DNA of 64,000 bases, taken from NCBI GenBank assembly GCA_965230335.1, contig CBDDKS010000006.1, positions 2,046,001-2,110,000 of the forward strand, read 5' to 3'. This DNA comes from CBDDKS01 sp965230335 (GTDB lineage Bacteria; Pseudomonadota; Gammaproteobacteria; Enterobacterales; Kangiellaceae). Shown in pieces: positions 1 to 7,796 of this stretch. Numbering within the stretch: the first letter of the stretch is position 1; the number at the start of each line of letters is the position of its first letter. The position numbers were made by a program, and so were the translations under genes. The notes under the pieces are model-generated. The model saw only the letters and a list, made by a program, of their open reading frames with translations, was not told where the DNA came from and did no database searches.

Positions 1-2127
1 TGGTTATCGGATGTGTTGCTACAATTGTTTGGCTATTTGGCTTATTTATTTCCTTTTTTGGTGCTGTATTTTTCTTATTTGATTTTTCGTGAAAGAAAGT
101 TGATTCAACAACATGACTGGCAGTACTGGTTATTGCGAGGTGTCGGATTTGTGTTAACACTGATAGCGGGTGCTGCATTATCAGATTTAAATTTTTATGC
201 TCCGATGATTCTGGAAAATAACCAAGTTCCGATTCATCAGTCAGGCGGTGTATTAGGTAATCTGATTGGCGGTGGTTTGGTGGCTGTGTTTAATGAACTG
301 GGTACCAGTTTAATTTTATTATCACTGCTATTAACGGGTGTGACCTTATTGACGGGCGTATCCTGGTTTCACATAATGGATAAAATTGGAGAGTATGTTT
401 TAAAGGGCGGAGATGCTGCAATTCAATTCTGGTATCGACAAAAAGAAAAGTATCATGAAAAGAAACAAGTTGAGACCATTAAAGAAACCAGAAAAACGGC
501 AATAAAAACTGAGAAAACAAAAAAAGAACAAAGAACACCGGTACGTATTGAACCCAAAGTAACACAGATCGAAAAAAGTACACGTGTCAATAAAGAAAAA
601 CAGCAGAAATTATTTGATGATCCAGTTGAAGGGGAGTTACCTGCATTAACTTTATTGGATGATGAAGTAGAAAAGAAACATAAAATTTCTGAAGAATCAT
701 TACAGGCACTGTCACGTTTGGTTGAATTAAAGTTATTGGATTTTGGTGTTGATGCACAAGTTGTGGCGGTACATCCTGGTCCTGTTGTGACACGTTTTGA
801 ACTGGATCTGGCACCGGGCATTAAAGTTGGCAAAATTACCAATTTGTCCAAGGATTTGGCACGGGCATTATCATCGGTGAGTGTTCGTATTGTAGAGGTT
901 ATTCCGGGCAAGCCTTATGTAGGTTTGGAAGTACCCAATGAAGAGCGTGAGTTTGTTCGATTAAAAGAAGTACTGAGTGCCAAGGAGTTTGAAGATTCCA
1001 AATCATCGTTAACCATGGGATTGGGCAAAGACATTTCAGGAAATCCCGTCGTTGTTGATTTGGCAAAAATGCCACACTTACTGGTTGCTGGTACAACAGG
1101 TTCAGGAAAATCCGTTGGTGTGAATGCCATGTTATTGAGTATTTTATATAAATCCTCACCAGATGAAGTCCGATTGATCATGATCGATCCTAAAATGCTG
1201 GAACTCTCCGTTTATGATGGCATTCCTCATTTATTAGCCCCTGTGGTGACGGATATGAAAGAGGCAGCCAACTCATTAAGATGGGGGGTTGCAGAAATGG
1301 AGCGACGTTATCGACTTATGGCAGCATTGGGTGTGAGAAATCTGACAGGGTTTAACCGTAAAGTGACAGAAGCCGAAACGGCTGGCGAGCCTTTGATTGA
1401 TCCACTATGGACAGCAACAGACGATATGTCAGAAACAGCGCCTGTATTGGAAAAGCTACCCAGTATTGTCATTGTGATTGATGAGTTAGCCGATATGATG
1501 ATGATTGTCGGCAAAAAAGTGGAAGAACTGATTGCCAGAATTGCACAAAAAGCACGGGCAGCGGGGATCCACTTAATATTGGCGACACAAAGGCCTTCTG
1601 TGGATGTGATTACAGGGTTAATCAAAGCCAATGTGCCTTCGAGAATTGCATTTCAGGTATCCTCTCGAATTGATTCACGGACTATTTTGGATCAAATGGG
1701 TGCAGAACAATTGCTGGGGCAGGGGGACATGTTGTATTTACCCGGAGGTAAAAGTATTCCAACGCGTGTGCATGGTGCTTTTGTCGATGATGATGAAGTA
1801 CATCGTGTTGTTGCTGACTGGCAAAAAAGAGGTTCACCTGTTTATGAAGAGGCTATTGTTGATGGTGTTTCTGAAACGGCAATGATGGGGATCCCTGATG
1901 GCAGTGACGAACAGACAGAAGCAGAACGTGATGAACTGTATGATCAAGCGGTGCGTATTGTTACAGAGTCAAGGCGGGCTTCGATTTCTAATGTACAACG
2001 CCGTTTAAAAATCGGTTATAACCGGGCAGCAAGAATGATAGAAGATATGGAAGCCGCTGGTATTGTGACAGAAATGCAATCCAATGGTTCTCGTGAAGTA
2101 CTTGCGCCACCACCCCCAAAAGATTAG
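1..2127 (+). CDS. ftsK: DNA translocase FtsK, 5' end outside the window
   Basis: Septum-anchored DNA pump that moves chromosome ends across the closing division site and activates XerCD at dif. The reading frame is open from base 1 (WLSD precedes the first GTG at 13), so the true start and the first membrane helix lie upstream. About three hydrophobic segments remain in the first 115 residues, followed by a Lys/Glu-rich linker (about 130-205). The motor follows, with Walker A GTTGSGKS near residue 360 and Walker B VIVIDELADMMM near 487. A C-terminal winged-helix gamma domain (about 640-690) would read KOPS sites. The linker is short compared with E. coli FtsK. The lolA ribosome site overlaps the stop codon, so the two genes are probably co-transcribed. 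Family identity is certain. Confidence 0.96.
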   Translation, partial: WLSDVLLQLFGYLAYLFPFLVLYFSYLIFRERKLIQQHDWQYWLLRGVGFVLTLIAGAALSDLNFYAPMILENNQVPIHQSGGVLGNLIGGGLVAVFNELGTSLILLSLLLTGVTLLTGVSWFHIMDKIGEYVLKGGDAAIQFWYRQKEKYHEKKQVETIKETRKTAIKTEKTKKEQRTPVRIEPKVTQIEKSTRVNKEKQQKLFDDPVEGELPALTLLDDEVEKKHKISEESLQALSRLVELKLLDFGVDAQVVAVHPGPVVTRFELDLAPGIKVGKITNLSKDLARALSSVSVRIVEVIPGKPYVGLEVPNEEREFVRLKEVLSAKEFEDSKSSLTMGLGKDISGNPVVVDLAKMPHLLVAGTTGSGKSVGVNAMLLSILYKSSPDEVRLIMIDPKMLELSVYDGIPHLLAPVVTDMKEAANSLRWGVAEMERRYRLMAALGVRNLTGFNRKVTEAETAGEPLIDPLWTATDDMSETAPVLEKLPSIVIVIDELADMMMIVGKKVEELIARIAQKARAAGIHLILATQRPSVDVITGLIKANVPSRIAFQVSSRIDSRTILDQMGAEQLLGQGDMLYLPGGKSIPTRVHGAFVDDDEVHRVVADWQKRGSPVYEEAIVDGVSETAMMGIPDGSDEQTEAERDELYDQAVRIVTESRRASISNVQRRLKIGYNRAARMIEDMEAAGIVTEMQSNGSREVLAPPPPKD

Positions 2128-2136
2128 GAGACGATA

Positions 2137-2967
2137 GTGAGAAAAGTAGGTTATGTTAAAGCAGTTTGTATGACAGGAACATTATGGTGTAGTCTGTTCT
2201 TCAATATGTCATTATGGTCACAGGTGAATGTTAAGTCAGAAGCAAATGTTAAATCGGAAGCAAAGGTTAAATCGAGAATAAGCGCTGAACCAAAAATAAA
2301 CACTTCTGAACTGCCTTCTCAAAAGACTATCGAATCTGTTAAACATCAAGAAAAAAAACAAACATCACAGAAAGATCTTAAAAAACTGATTGCTTTAACC
2401 AGTCAGATAAAAACTTTCTATGGAGATTTTAAACAAAAAATAAAAAATCAATATGGTGTTGTGACTGAAAGTTCTCAAGGTTATTTTTTATTAAAGCAGC
2501 CGGATTATTTTTTATGGGAAGTTAATCAACCTTATGAACAAAAAATTGTTGTTAAACAGCAAACCCTTTGGACTTTTGATTTGGATCTTGATCAGGTGAC
2601 TATAGAAGAGCTGGACAATTCTCTGGGTTCAACACCTGCATTATTGTTAACTGCTTCTGCCGATGAATTAGACGCTGTTTTTAAAGTAACGGCATTGCCA
2701 GGTGGTGTAGAAGATTCTCAGGTGTTTGAATTACACCCAAGAAATCAGGAACATTCTTTTAAACGTATGATATTGCAATTTGAACATCAGCAATTACAGG
2801 AATTATTATTAGAAGACAGCTTTGATCAAAAAACCATTATTCAATTTGTAAAAACAGTGACGAATGATAAGGTTTCAGATAAAAAATTTAATGTTGATAT
2901 CCCCAAAGGATTTGATATTGTTGATACTCGCTCCTCAACTTCTTTGTTAGAACCTGCCAGTGAGTGA
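2137..2967 (+). CDS. lolA: Outer-membrane lipoprotein carrier protein LolA
   Basis: Periplasmic chaperone that takes lipoproteins from LolCDE to LolB. It starts at GTG 2137 with TAGGAG overlapping the ftsK stop. An N-terminal signal sequence (about residues 1-28, ending near SLWSQ) is followed by an unusual charged low-complexity segment of about 60 residues that includes three copies of a six-residue N/K-V-K-S-E-A type repeat. The LolA beta-barrel domain begins near LKKLIALTSQIKTFYGDF and runs to the end; FLLKQPDYFLWEV and the TPALLLTAS region are typical. At 276 aa it is longer than usual (about 200) because of the linker. It overlaps rarA by 8 bases, so it is in one operon with ftsK and rarA. 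Confidence 0.9.
   Translation: MRKVGYVKAVCMTGTLWCSLFFNMSLWSQVNVKSEANVKSEAKVKSRISAEPKINTSELPSQKTIESVKHQEKKQTSQKDLKKLIALTSQIKTFYGDFKQKIKNQYGVVTESSQGYFLLKQPDYFLWEVNQPYEQKIVVKQQTLWTFDLDLDQVTIEELDNSLGSTPALLLTASADELDAVFKVTALPGGVEDSQVFELHPRNQEHSFKRMILQFEHQQLQELLLEDSFDQKTIIQFVKTVTNDKVSDKKFNVDIPKGFDIVDTRSSTSLLEPASE
2227..2280 (+). repeat. Three 18-bp tandem repeats inside lolA
   Basis: Three adjacent 18-base units (2227-2244, 2245-2262, 2263-2280). The first two differ at two positions and the third is more diverged. They encode NVKSEA, NVKSEA and KVKSRI, just after the signal peptide. The unit length keeps the frame, so copy-number change would only lengthen the linker before the LolA domain. Confidence 0.85.
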
Positions 2968-4279
2968 TTTGTTTTATAATGACACGGATGTTTTGGCTGC
3001 GATGCCTTTGGCTGCTCGTATGCGTCCTGACAGAGTCGATGATTATGTGGGTCAGACACATTTATTGGGAGAGGGCAAGCCATTAAGGATTGCATTAGAA
3101 AAAGATACACTCCACTCCATGATATTTTGGGGACCACCTGGTGTTGGCAAAACTTCATTAGCGCATATTTTAGCGGCAGAAACACAGGCTGAATATGTTG
3201 CAATTTCTGCTGTATTAAGTGGTGTCAAAGATATTCGTGCTGCCATTGACGCAGCTATCCAGCGCCAATCACAGGGCCAAAAAACCATATTATTTGTTGA
3301 TGAAGTCCATCGGTTTAATAAAGCACAACAAGATGCATTTTTACCACATGTTGAAAATGGTACGATTATTTTTGTCGGTGCAACAACAGAAAATCCTTCT
3401 TTTGAACTAAATAATGCTTTGTTATCACGCTGCCGGGTTTATATTTTAAAAAAGTTAACAGAAGACGATTTAGCCCAGGTTTTGGATAAAGCATTAACCG
3501 ATTCAGAAAAAGGCTTAGGACATTTAAACATTCAATTGACGTCAGAAGCTCGTCAAATTATGTTGGCGGCTGCTCAGGGTGATACTCGACAGTTGTTGAC
3601 CTACTTGGAGATAGCCAGCGATTTGGCACAGGAATCTGCTACAGGTATGACAATTACCAAGGAAATACTGACGCCTATTTTAGGATCTCACATTCGTCAT
3701 TTTGATAAAAAAGGGGATGTGTTTTACGAACAGATTTCTGCATTACATAAAGCCGTACGAGGTTCTGATCCCGATGCTGCACTCTATTGGTGTACACGTA
3801 TGTTAGATGGCGGCTGTGATCCTTTATATGTTGCGCGACGTTTAGTCCGTATGGCCATCGAAGATATTGGTAATGCAGATCCCAGAGCTTTGACCTTAAC
3901 GTTACAGGCCTGGGATGTGCAGGAACGTTTGGGTTCACCAGAAGGAGAGCTGGCCCTGGCACAAGCTGTATTGTATTTGGCGGTGGCAGCAAAAAGTAAT
4001 GCCGCTTATGTGGCATTTAAAAAATCAAAAGCCTGGGTAAAAGATGACCCTGGGTATGATGTGCCCCTGCATTTAAGAAATGCACCAACACAACTGATGA
4101 AATCCATAGGTTACGGCAAAGAATATCGATATGACCATGATGAATCAGAGGCCTTTGCAGAAGGACAGAGTTATTGGCCAGATGATATCAGTTCGCCTCC
4201 CACATTTTATGAACCGGTGAGTCGAGGGTTGGAAGTACAGATTGCCGAAAAACTCTCTCGCTTAAAAAAGCGATCATAG
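2960..4279 (+). CDS. rarA: Replication-associated recombination protein RarA (MgsA)
   Basis: AAA+ ATPase of the clamp-loader/RuvB type that acts at stalled forks with SSB. It starts at GTG 2960 inside the end of lolA (8-base overlap), so translation is probably coupled. Walker A GPPGVGKTS lies near residue 58, Walker B ILFVDEVHRFNKAQQDAF near 110, and sensor-1 GATTENPSFELNNALLSRCR follows. The C-terminal half has the RarA tetramerisation region (ALYWCTRMLDGGCDPLYVARRL). The length of 439 aa is normal. The ftsK-lolA-rarA order is widely conserved in gammaproteobacteria. Confidence 0.96.
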   Translation: MSDLFYNDTDVLAAMPLAARMRPDRVDDYVGQTHLLGEGKPLRIALEKDTLHSMIFWGPPGVGKTSLAHILAAETQAEYVAISAVLSGVKDIRAAIDAAIQRQSQGQKTILFVDEVHRFNKAQQDAFLPHVENGTIIFVGATTENPSFELNNALLSRCRVYILKKLTEDDLAQVLDKALTDSEKGLGHLNIQLTSEARQIMLAAAQGDTRQLLTYLEIASDLAQESATGMTITKEILTPILGSHIRHFDKKGDVFYEQISALHKAVRGSDPDAALYWCTRMLDGGCDPLYVARRLVRMAIEDIGNADPRALTLTLQAWDVQERLGSPEGELALAQAVLYLAVAAKSNAAYVAFKKSKAWVKDDPGYDVPLHLRNAPTQLMKSIGYGKEYRYDHDESEAFAEGQSYWPDDISSPPTFYEPVSRGLEVQIAEKLSRLKKRS

Positions 4280-4294
4280 CGTAAGGTGAGGAGA

Positions 4295-4326
4295 GTGTGA
4301 GGTGATGATAGTGTGAGGTGATGATA
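4295..4326 (+). repeat. Perfect 16-bp duplication carrying the crcB ribosome site
   Basis: Two identical adjacent 16-base units, GTGTGAGGTGATGATA, at 4295-4310 and 4311-4326. The second ends two bases before the crcB ATG, and each contains a GAGGTG Shine-Dalgarno-like core. The nearer core lies 8 bases from the ATG. Confidence 0.9.
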
Positions 4327-4328
4327 GT

Positions 4329-4733
4329 ATGACTCCGTTAACCACACCCCATATTGGTGTTTTGATGCTGTCTATTGCTCTAGGCAGTGCTTTGGGTGGC
4401 GTGAGCCGATGGTGGATTGGACATGTCATCACACAATGGTTAGCGCCTTCATTTCCATGGGCAACGCTCATCGTCAATGGCGTGGGTTGTTTTCTTGCGG
4501 GTCTGTTATTGATGTACTGGCAGAATGTAGATGTGTCACCTATTTTCAAAGCGGCTGTTATGGTCGGTTTTTTAGGGGCATTAACGACATTTTCTGCCTT
4601 TTCGGTAGAAACTCTGATGTTGATTCAACAGGCACTGTGGTTAAAAGCGTCATTCAACATTCTCCTAAATGTGTTATTAAGTGGATTGGCTGTAATGCTA
4701 GGCAGCTTAATCGGTGGTAAAATAGCTCATTAG
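4329..4733 (+). CDS. crcB: Fluoride efflux channel CrcB/Fluc
   Basis: Small four-helix membrane protein that forms a dual-topology dimeric fluoride channel and relieves fluoride toxicity. Family marks are GSALGGVSRWWIG near the N-terminus, the Asn-containing FPWATLIVNGVGCFLAG helix, and GFLGALTTFSAFSVE, which matches the conserved GxxGxxTTFSTF channel motif. The length of 134 aa is typical. It lies 49 bases after rarA on the same strand. No fluoride riboswitch was recognised upstream; the short gap is filled by a 16-bp duplication that supplies the ribosome site. Confidence 0.92.
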   Translation: MTPLTTPHIGVLMLSIALGSALGGVSRWWIGHVITQWLAPSFPWATLIVNGVGCFLAGLLLMYWQNVDVSPIFKAAVMVGFLGALTTFSAFSVETLMLIQQALWLKASFNILLNVLLSGLAVMLGSLIGGKIAH

Positions 4734-4796
4734 ATTTTGATAAAGTCCTGATTCATCCAGAGTGATGAGAAATAGAAATAGATCGAGTAAACATCC

Positions 4797-6065
4797 ATGA
4801 TAGATCCAAGATTATTACGTACTGAGTTAGATACTGTTGTTGCCAATTACGCGCGACGTGGTTTTGAATTTGATCACCAGCTTTGGTCTTCATTAGAAGA
4901 GCAGCGCAAAGAAGTTCAGGTGCGTACAGAAGAGTTGCAAAATATTCGAAATACCAAATCAAAGCAAATTGGCCAAATGAAAGCTAAGGGCGAAGACATT
5001 CAACCTGTATTGGATGAAGTCTCTCAATTAGGTGATCAATTGGATGAAGCCAAGTCTTCTTTAAAGCAGACTCAAACTCAATTGGATGAACTCTTATTTT
5101 CTATTCCCAATATGATCGATGATTCTGTGCCGGATGGTGCCAATGAATCTGATAATCAGGAAGTACTTCGCTGGGGTGAACCGAAAACATTCGATTTTGA
5201 AGTACGTGATCATGTTGTTTTGGGAGAGTTAAATAGTGAGTTGGATTTTGAATCTTCCGCTAAAATTACTGGCTCACGCTTTTCAGTGTTGCATGGAAAA
5301 ATTGCACGATTACATCGTGCTTTGATTCAATTCATGTTGAACGTGCATACAAAAGAACATGGTTATCAGGAAGTCTACGTGCCTTATATGGTCAACAAAG
5401 ACAGCCTTATGGGAACCGGACAACTTCCCAAATTTGAAGAAGATTTATTTGCAGTGAAAGGGAAAACACAAGATGACAGACCTTTGTATTTAATTCCTAC
5501 TGCAGAAGTCCCCGTGACTAATCTGGTGCGTGATGAAATTCTTGATATAAAACAATTACCGTTAAAATTTGTTGCCCATACCCCTTGTTTCCGTAGTGAA
5601 GCCGGTTCTTATGGTAAAGATGTCAAAGGCTTGATTCGTCAGCATCAGTTTGAAAAAGTGGAACTGGTTCATATTGTACATCCAGAAGAATCCATGCAAG
5701 CATTGGAGTCACTGACACAAGATGCGGAAAATATTTTGAAGTTATTAGAGCTTCCCTACAGAAAAGTGGTGTTGTGCAGTGGTGATATTACTTTTGGTTC
5801 AGCAAAAACCTTTGATCTGGAAGTTTGGTTACCCGGTCAAAATGCCTATCGTGAAATTTCATCCTGTAGTAATTTAAGAGATTTTCAGGCACGCAGAATG
5901 CACGCAAGATTCCGTCATCCTGATAGTAAAAAACCTGAGCTGGTGCATACCTTAAATGGTTCAGGATTGGCAGTAGGTAGAACCTTGGTGGCTATTCTGG
6001 AAAATTATCAAAATAAAGATGGCTCTTTTGATATTCCAAAAGTATTGGAGCCTTATTTTTCTTAA
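4797..6065 (+). CDS. serS: Seryl-tRNA synthetase
   Basis: Class II synthetase that charges tRNA-Ser (and tRNA-Sec where present). The N-terminal long helical hairpin that grips the tRNA variable arm spans about residues 25-105. Motif 2 (FRSEAGSYGKDVKGLIRQHQ) and motif 3 (LNGSGLAVGRTLVAILENYQ) of the catalytic core are intact, as is the TAEVPVTN loop. The length of 422 aa is normal. It starts at ATG 4797 and lies 63 bases after crcB. The ftsK-lolA-rarA-serS order is a common gammaproteobacterial arrangement with crcB slotted in. Confidence 0.97.
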   Translation: MIDPRLLRTELDTVVANYARRGFEFDHQLWSSLEEQRKEVQVRTEELQNIRNTKSKQIGQMKAKGEDIQPVLDEVSQLGDQLDEAKSSLKQTQTQLDELLFSIPNMIDDSVPDGANESDNQEVLRWGEPKTFDFEVRDHVVLGELNSELDFESSAKITGSRFSVLHGKIARLHRALIQFMLNVHTKEHGYQEVYVPYMVNKDSLMGTGQLPKFEEDLFAVKGKTQDDRPLYLIPTAEVPVTNLVRDEILDIKQLPLKFVAHTPCFRSEAGSYGKDVKGLIRQHQFEKVELVHIVHPEESMQALESLTQDAENILKLLELPYRKVVLCSGDITFGSAKTFDLEVWLPGQNAYREISSCSNLRDFQARRMHARFRHPDSKKPELVHTLNGSGLAVGRTLVAILENYQNKDGSFDIPKVLEPYFS

Positions 6066-6089
6066 AGGTGTTTGAAAAGGAAAGCGTTA

Positions 6090-6175
6090 GTTTTTTATTT
6101 TTTTTGCGATCTCTTCAAGTTTTAACTGCATTTCGGGCGTTAATTCAGAAGGCGTTAAGCGGACAATGATATTTT
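6090..6175 (-). pseudogene. Possible minus-strand coding remnant
   Basis: In the serS-yjbQ gap, one minus-strand frame reads 28 sense codons (QNIIVRLTPSELTPEMQLKL and on to EEIAKKIKN) and then TAA. It looks protein-like: an amphipathic Leu/Glu/Lys helix after a TPSELTPE turn. It has no usable start codon, because an in-frame TAA lies just upstream. It may be the decayed tail of a lost gene or chance. No family was recognised. Confidence 0.2.
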
Positions 6176-6202
6176 GTGTTTTTATGCAAAGCAGGATAAG
6201 GT

Positions 6203-6673
6203 ATGGTATTGATTGCTGATAGTGTTATAGATAGAGTAAAAATGATGATGTGGTATCAGAAAAACATTCGATTGAAAGCTCGTCCACGAGGATTTCATTT
6301 AATTACAAATGATATTCTCAATGCTGTTGATGAATTACAAGATTATCGTATTGGTTTAATGAATCTGTTTATACAACATACGTCTGCTTCATTAACCATA
6401 AATGAAAATGCTGATCCCAGCGTACGTCAGGATTTCGAAAGTTATTTCAATGATGCTGTACCAGAAAATCAACCTTATTATATTCATACCTATGAAGGTT
6501 CTGATGATATGCCAGCACATTTAAAGTCGAGTATTTTAGGAGCCAGTCTCAATATACCCATAACCGATGGACAATTTAATTTAGGCACATGGCAAGGGAT
6601 TTATTTATGCGAACATCGTAACCAGGGTGGTTCACGCCACTTGCTTGCAACCATTATGGGAGAGCGAATTTAA
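6203..6673 (+). CDS. yjbQ: UPF0047 / YjbQ family protein
   Basis: Member of the YjbQ/UPF0047 family, annotated as secondary thiamine-phosphate synthase because some members show weak activity; the physiological role is uncertain. Conserved motifs are KARPRGFHLIT, FIQHTSASLTINENADPSVRQD and LGTWQGIYLCEHRNQGGSR. ATG 6203 has an AGGA ribosome site six bases away. The family usually begins at MWYQ, which here corresponds to an ATG at 6248 in a triple ATG run (6242-6250), so the first 13-15 residues may be an extension. Its stop overlaps the end of the convergent pyrD. Confidence 0.9.
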   Translation: MVLIADSVIDRVKMMMWYQKNIRLKARPRGFHLITNDILNAVDELQDYRIGLMNLFIQHTSASLTINENADPSVRQDFESYFNDAVPENQPYYIHTYEGSDDMPAHLKSSILGASLNIPITDGQFNLGTWQGIYLCEHRNQGGSRHLLATIMGERI

Positions 6674-7728
6674 AGATTATTGTTGGTTGTGAGTTGTTGC
6701 GCGTTGTGATCTTTTAAAAAAGAATTAATGTCTTGAATTAATTGTGGGCCTTGGTAAATAAATCCCGTATAGATTTGAATCAGGCTGGCACCGGCATTCA
6801 TTTTATCGAGTGCTGATTGTGCATCGTGAATACCACCAACACCGATAATAGGAATACTATCCCCCAGGTGTTTTTTAAATGACTCGATAACCGTTAAACT
6901 GAGTTTTGTTAAAGGTTCACCACTTAACCCGCCGGTTTCTTGGGCTAAGGTTTCTGTTGGTATAGTGTCTCTCGAATTGGTGGTATTGGTTGCAATAATG
7001 CCATCGACCTGATGTTTTAAAAAAGTATCTGCGAGTTCTTTTATTTCTTCTGTAGAAAGATCCGGTGCGACTTTAATAAGAATCGGTTTATAACACTGAT
7101 GGTGTGTCTCCAGTTGTTTTTGTTCCGATTTTAAAGCCGATAACAATTGTTCCAGATGCTCCCCAAATTGAAGGTTACGTAATCCAGGAGTATTGGGTGA
7201 TGATATATTAATCGTAATATAATCGGCAAAAGGATACACTTTGTTTAAACCGATCAGGTAATCTTCTACGGCTTTGTCTTCTGGCGTGGTTTTATTTTTT
7301 CCGATGTTAATACCGATTAAACCACGAGATGTTAAAGTACTCACTTTATCAGTTAGATAATCAACGCCTTTATTATTAAAACCCATACGATTGATAATGG
7401 CTCGGGATTTCGGTAAGCGAAATAATCTGGGTTGTTCATTACCTGTTTGTGGTTTAGGTGTGACAGTACCAATTTCAATAAAACCAAAACCCAAAGCATG
7501 CAATACTTCAATATAATCTCCATTTTTATCGAGACCTGCGGCTAAACCTAATCGATTGGGAAAGGTTAAACCCCATAATTTAACCGGATCCTGAATCAAA
7601 GGTTGCTTTAATAAACAACGCAAAGGAGAGTGATAGACATAGTGCATACTTTTTAATGCCATATGATGAGATTTTTCAGCATCCATCTGAAATAAAATAG
7701 GGCGAATATAAGGATAGAGTCGTTGCAT
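6670..7728 (-). CDS. pyrD: Dihydroorotate dehydrogenase (quinone), class 2
   Basis: FMN enzyme of pyrimidine synthesis that oxidises dihydroorotate to orotate and passes electrons to membrane quinone. The class 2 N-terminal helix (about residues 1-40, RLYPYIRPILFQMDAEKSHH) forms the quinone tunnel. Visible motifs are AAGLDKNGD, GTVTPKPQTGNEQPRLFRL, NRMGFNNKG, ININIG, the catalytic serine region ISSPNTPGLR, IIATNTT and the phosphate-binding IIGVGGI. The length of 352 aa fits class 2. It converges on yjbQ with a 4-base overlap and is a single-gene unit. Confidence 0.97.
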   Translation of the reverse strand: MQRLYPYIRPILFQMDAEKSHHMALKSMHYVYHSPLRCLLKQPLIQDPVKLWGLTFPNRLGLAAGLDKNGDYIEVLHALGFGFIEIGTVTPKPQTGNEQPRLFRLPKSRAIINRMGFNNKGVDYLTDKVSTLTSRGLIGINIGKNKTTPEDKAVEDYLIGLNKVYPFADYITINISSPNTPGLRNLQFGEHLEQLLSALKSEQKQLETHHQCYKPILIKVAPDLSTEEIKELADTFLKHQVDGIIATNTTNSRDTIPTETLAQETGGLSGEPLTKLSLTVIESFKKHLGDSIPIIGVGGIHDAQSALDKMNAGASLIQIYTGFIYQGPQLIQDINSFLKDHNAQQLTTNNNL

Positions 7729-7796
7729 TAGAATAATGAATACACAGTCAATGATGATTTAAAGAGTGATAAAGGGTTTAATAGAGTATAAATGAT

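Noticed and set aside
453..911. Long minus-strand open frame inside ftsK
   Set aside because: It lies wholly in the ftsK coding frame, with Ser/Thr-rich low-complexity translation and no family features.
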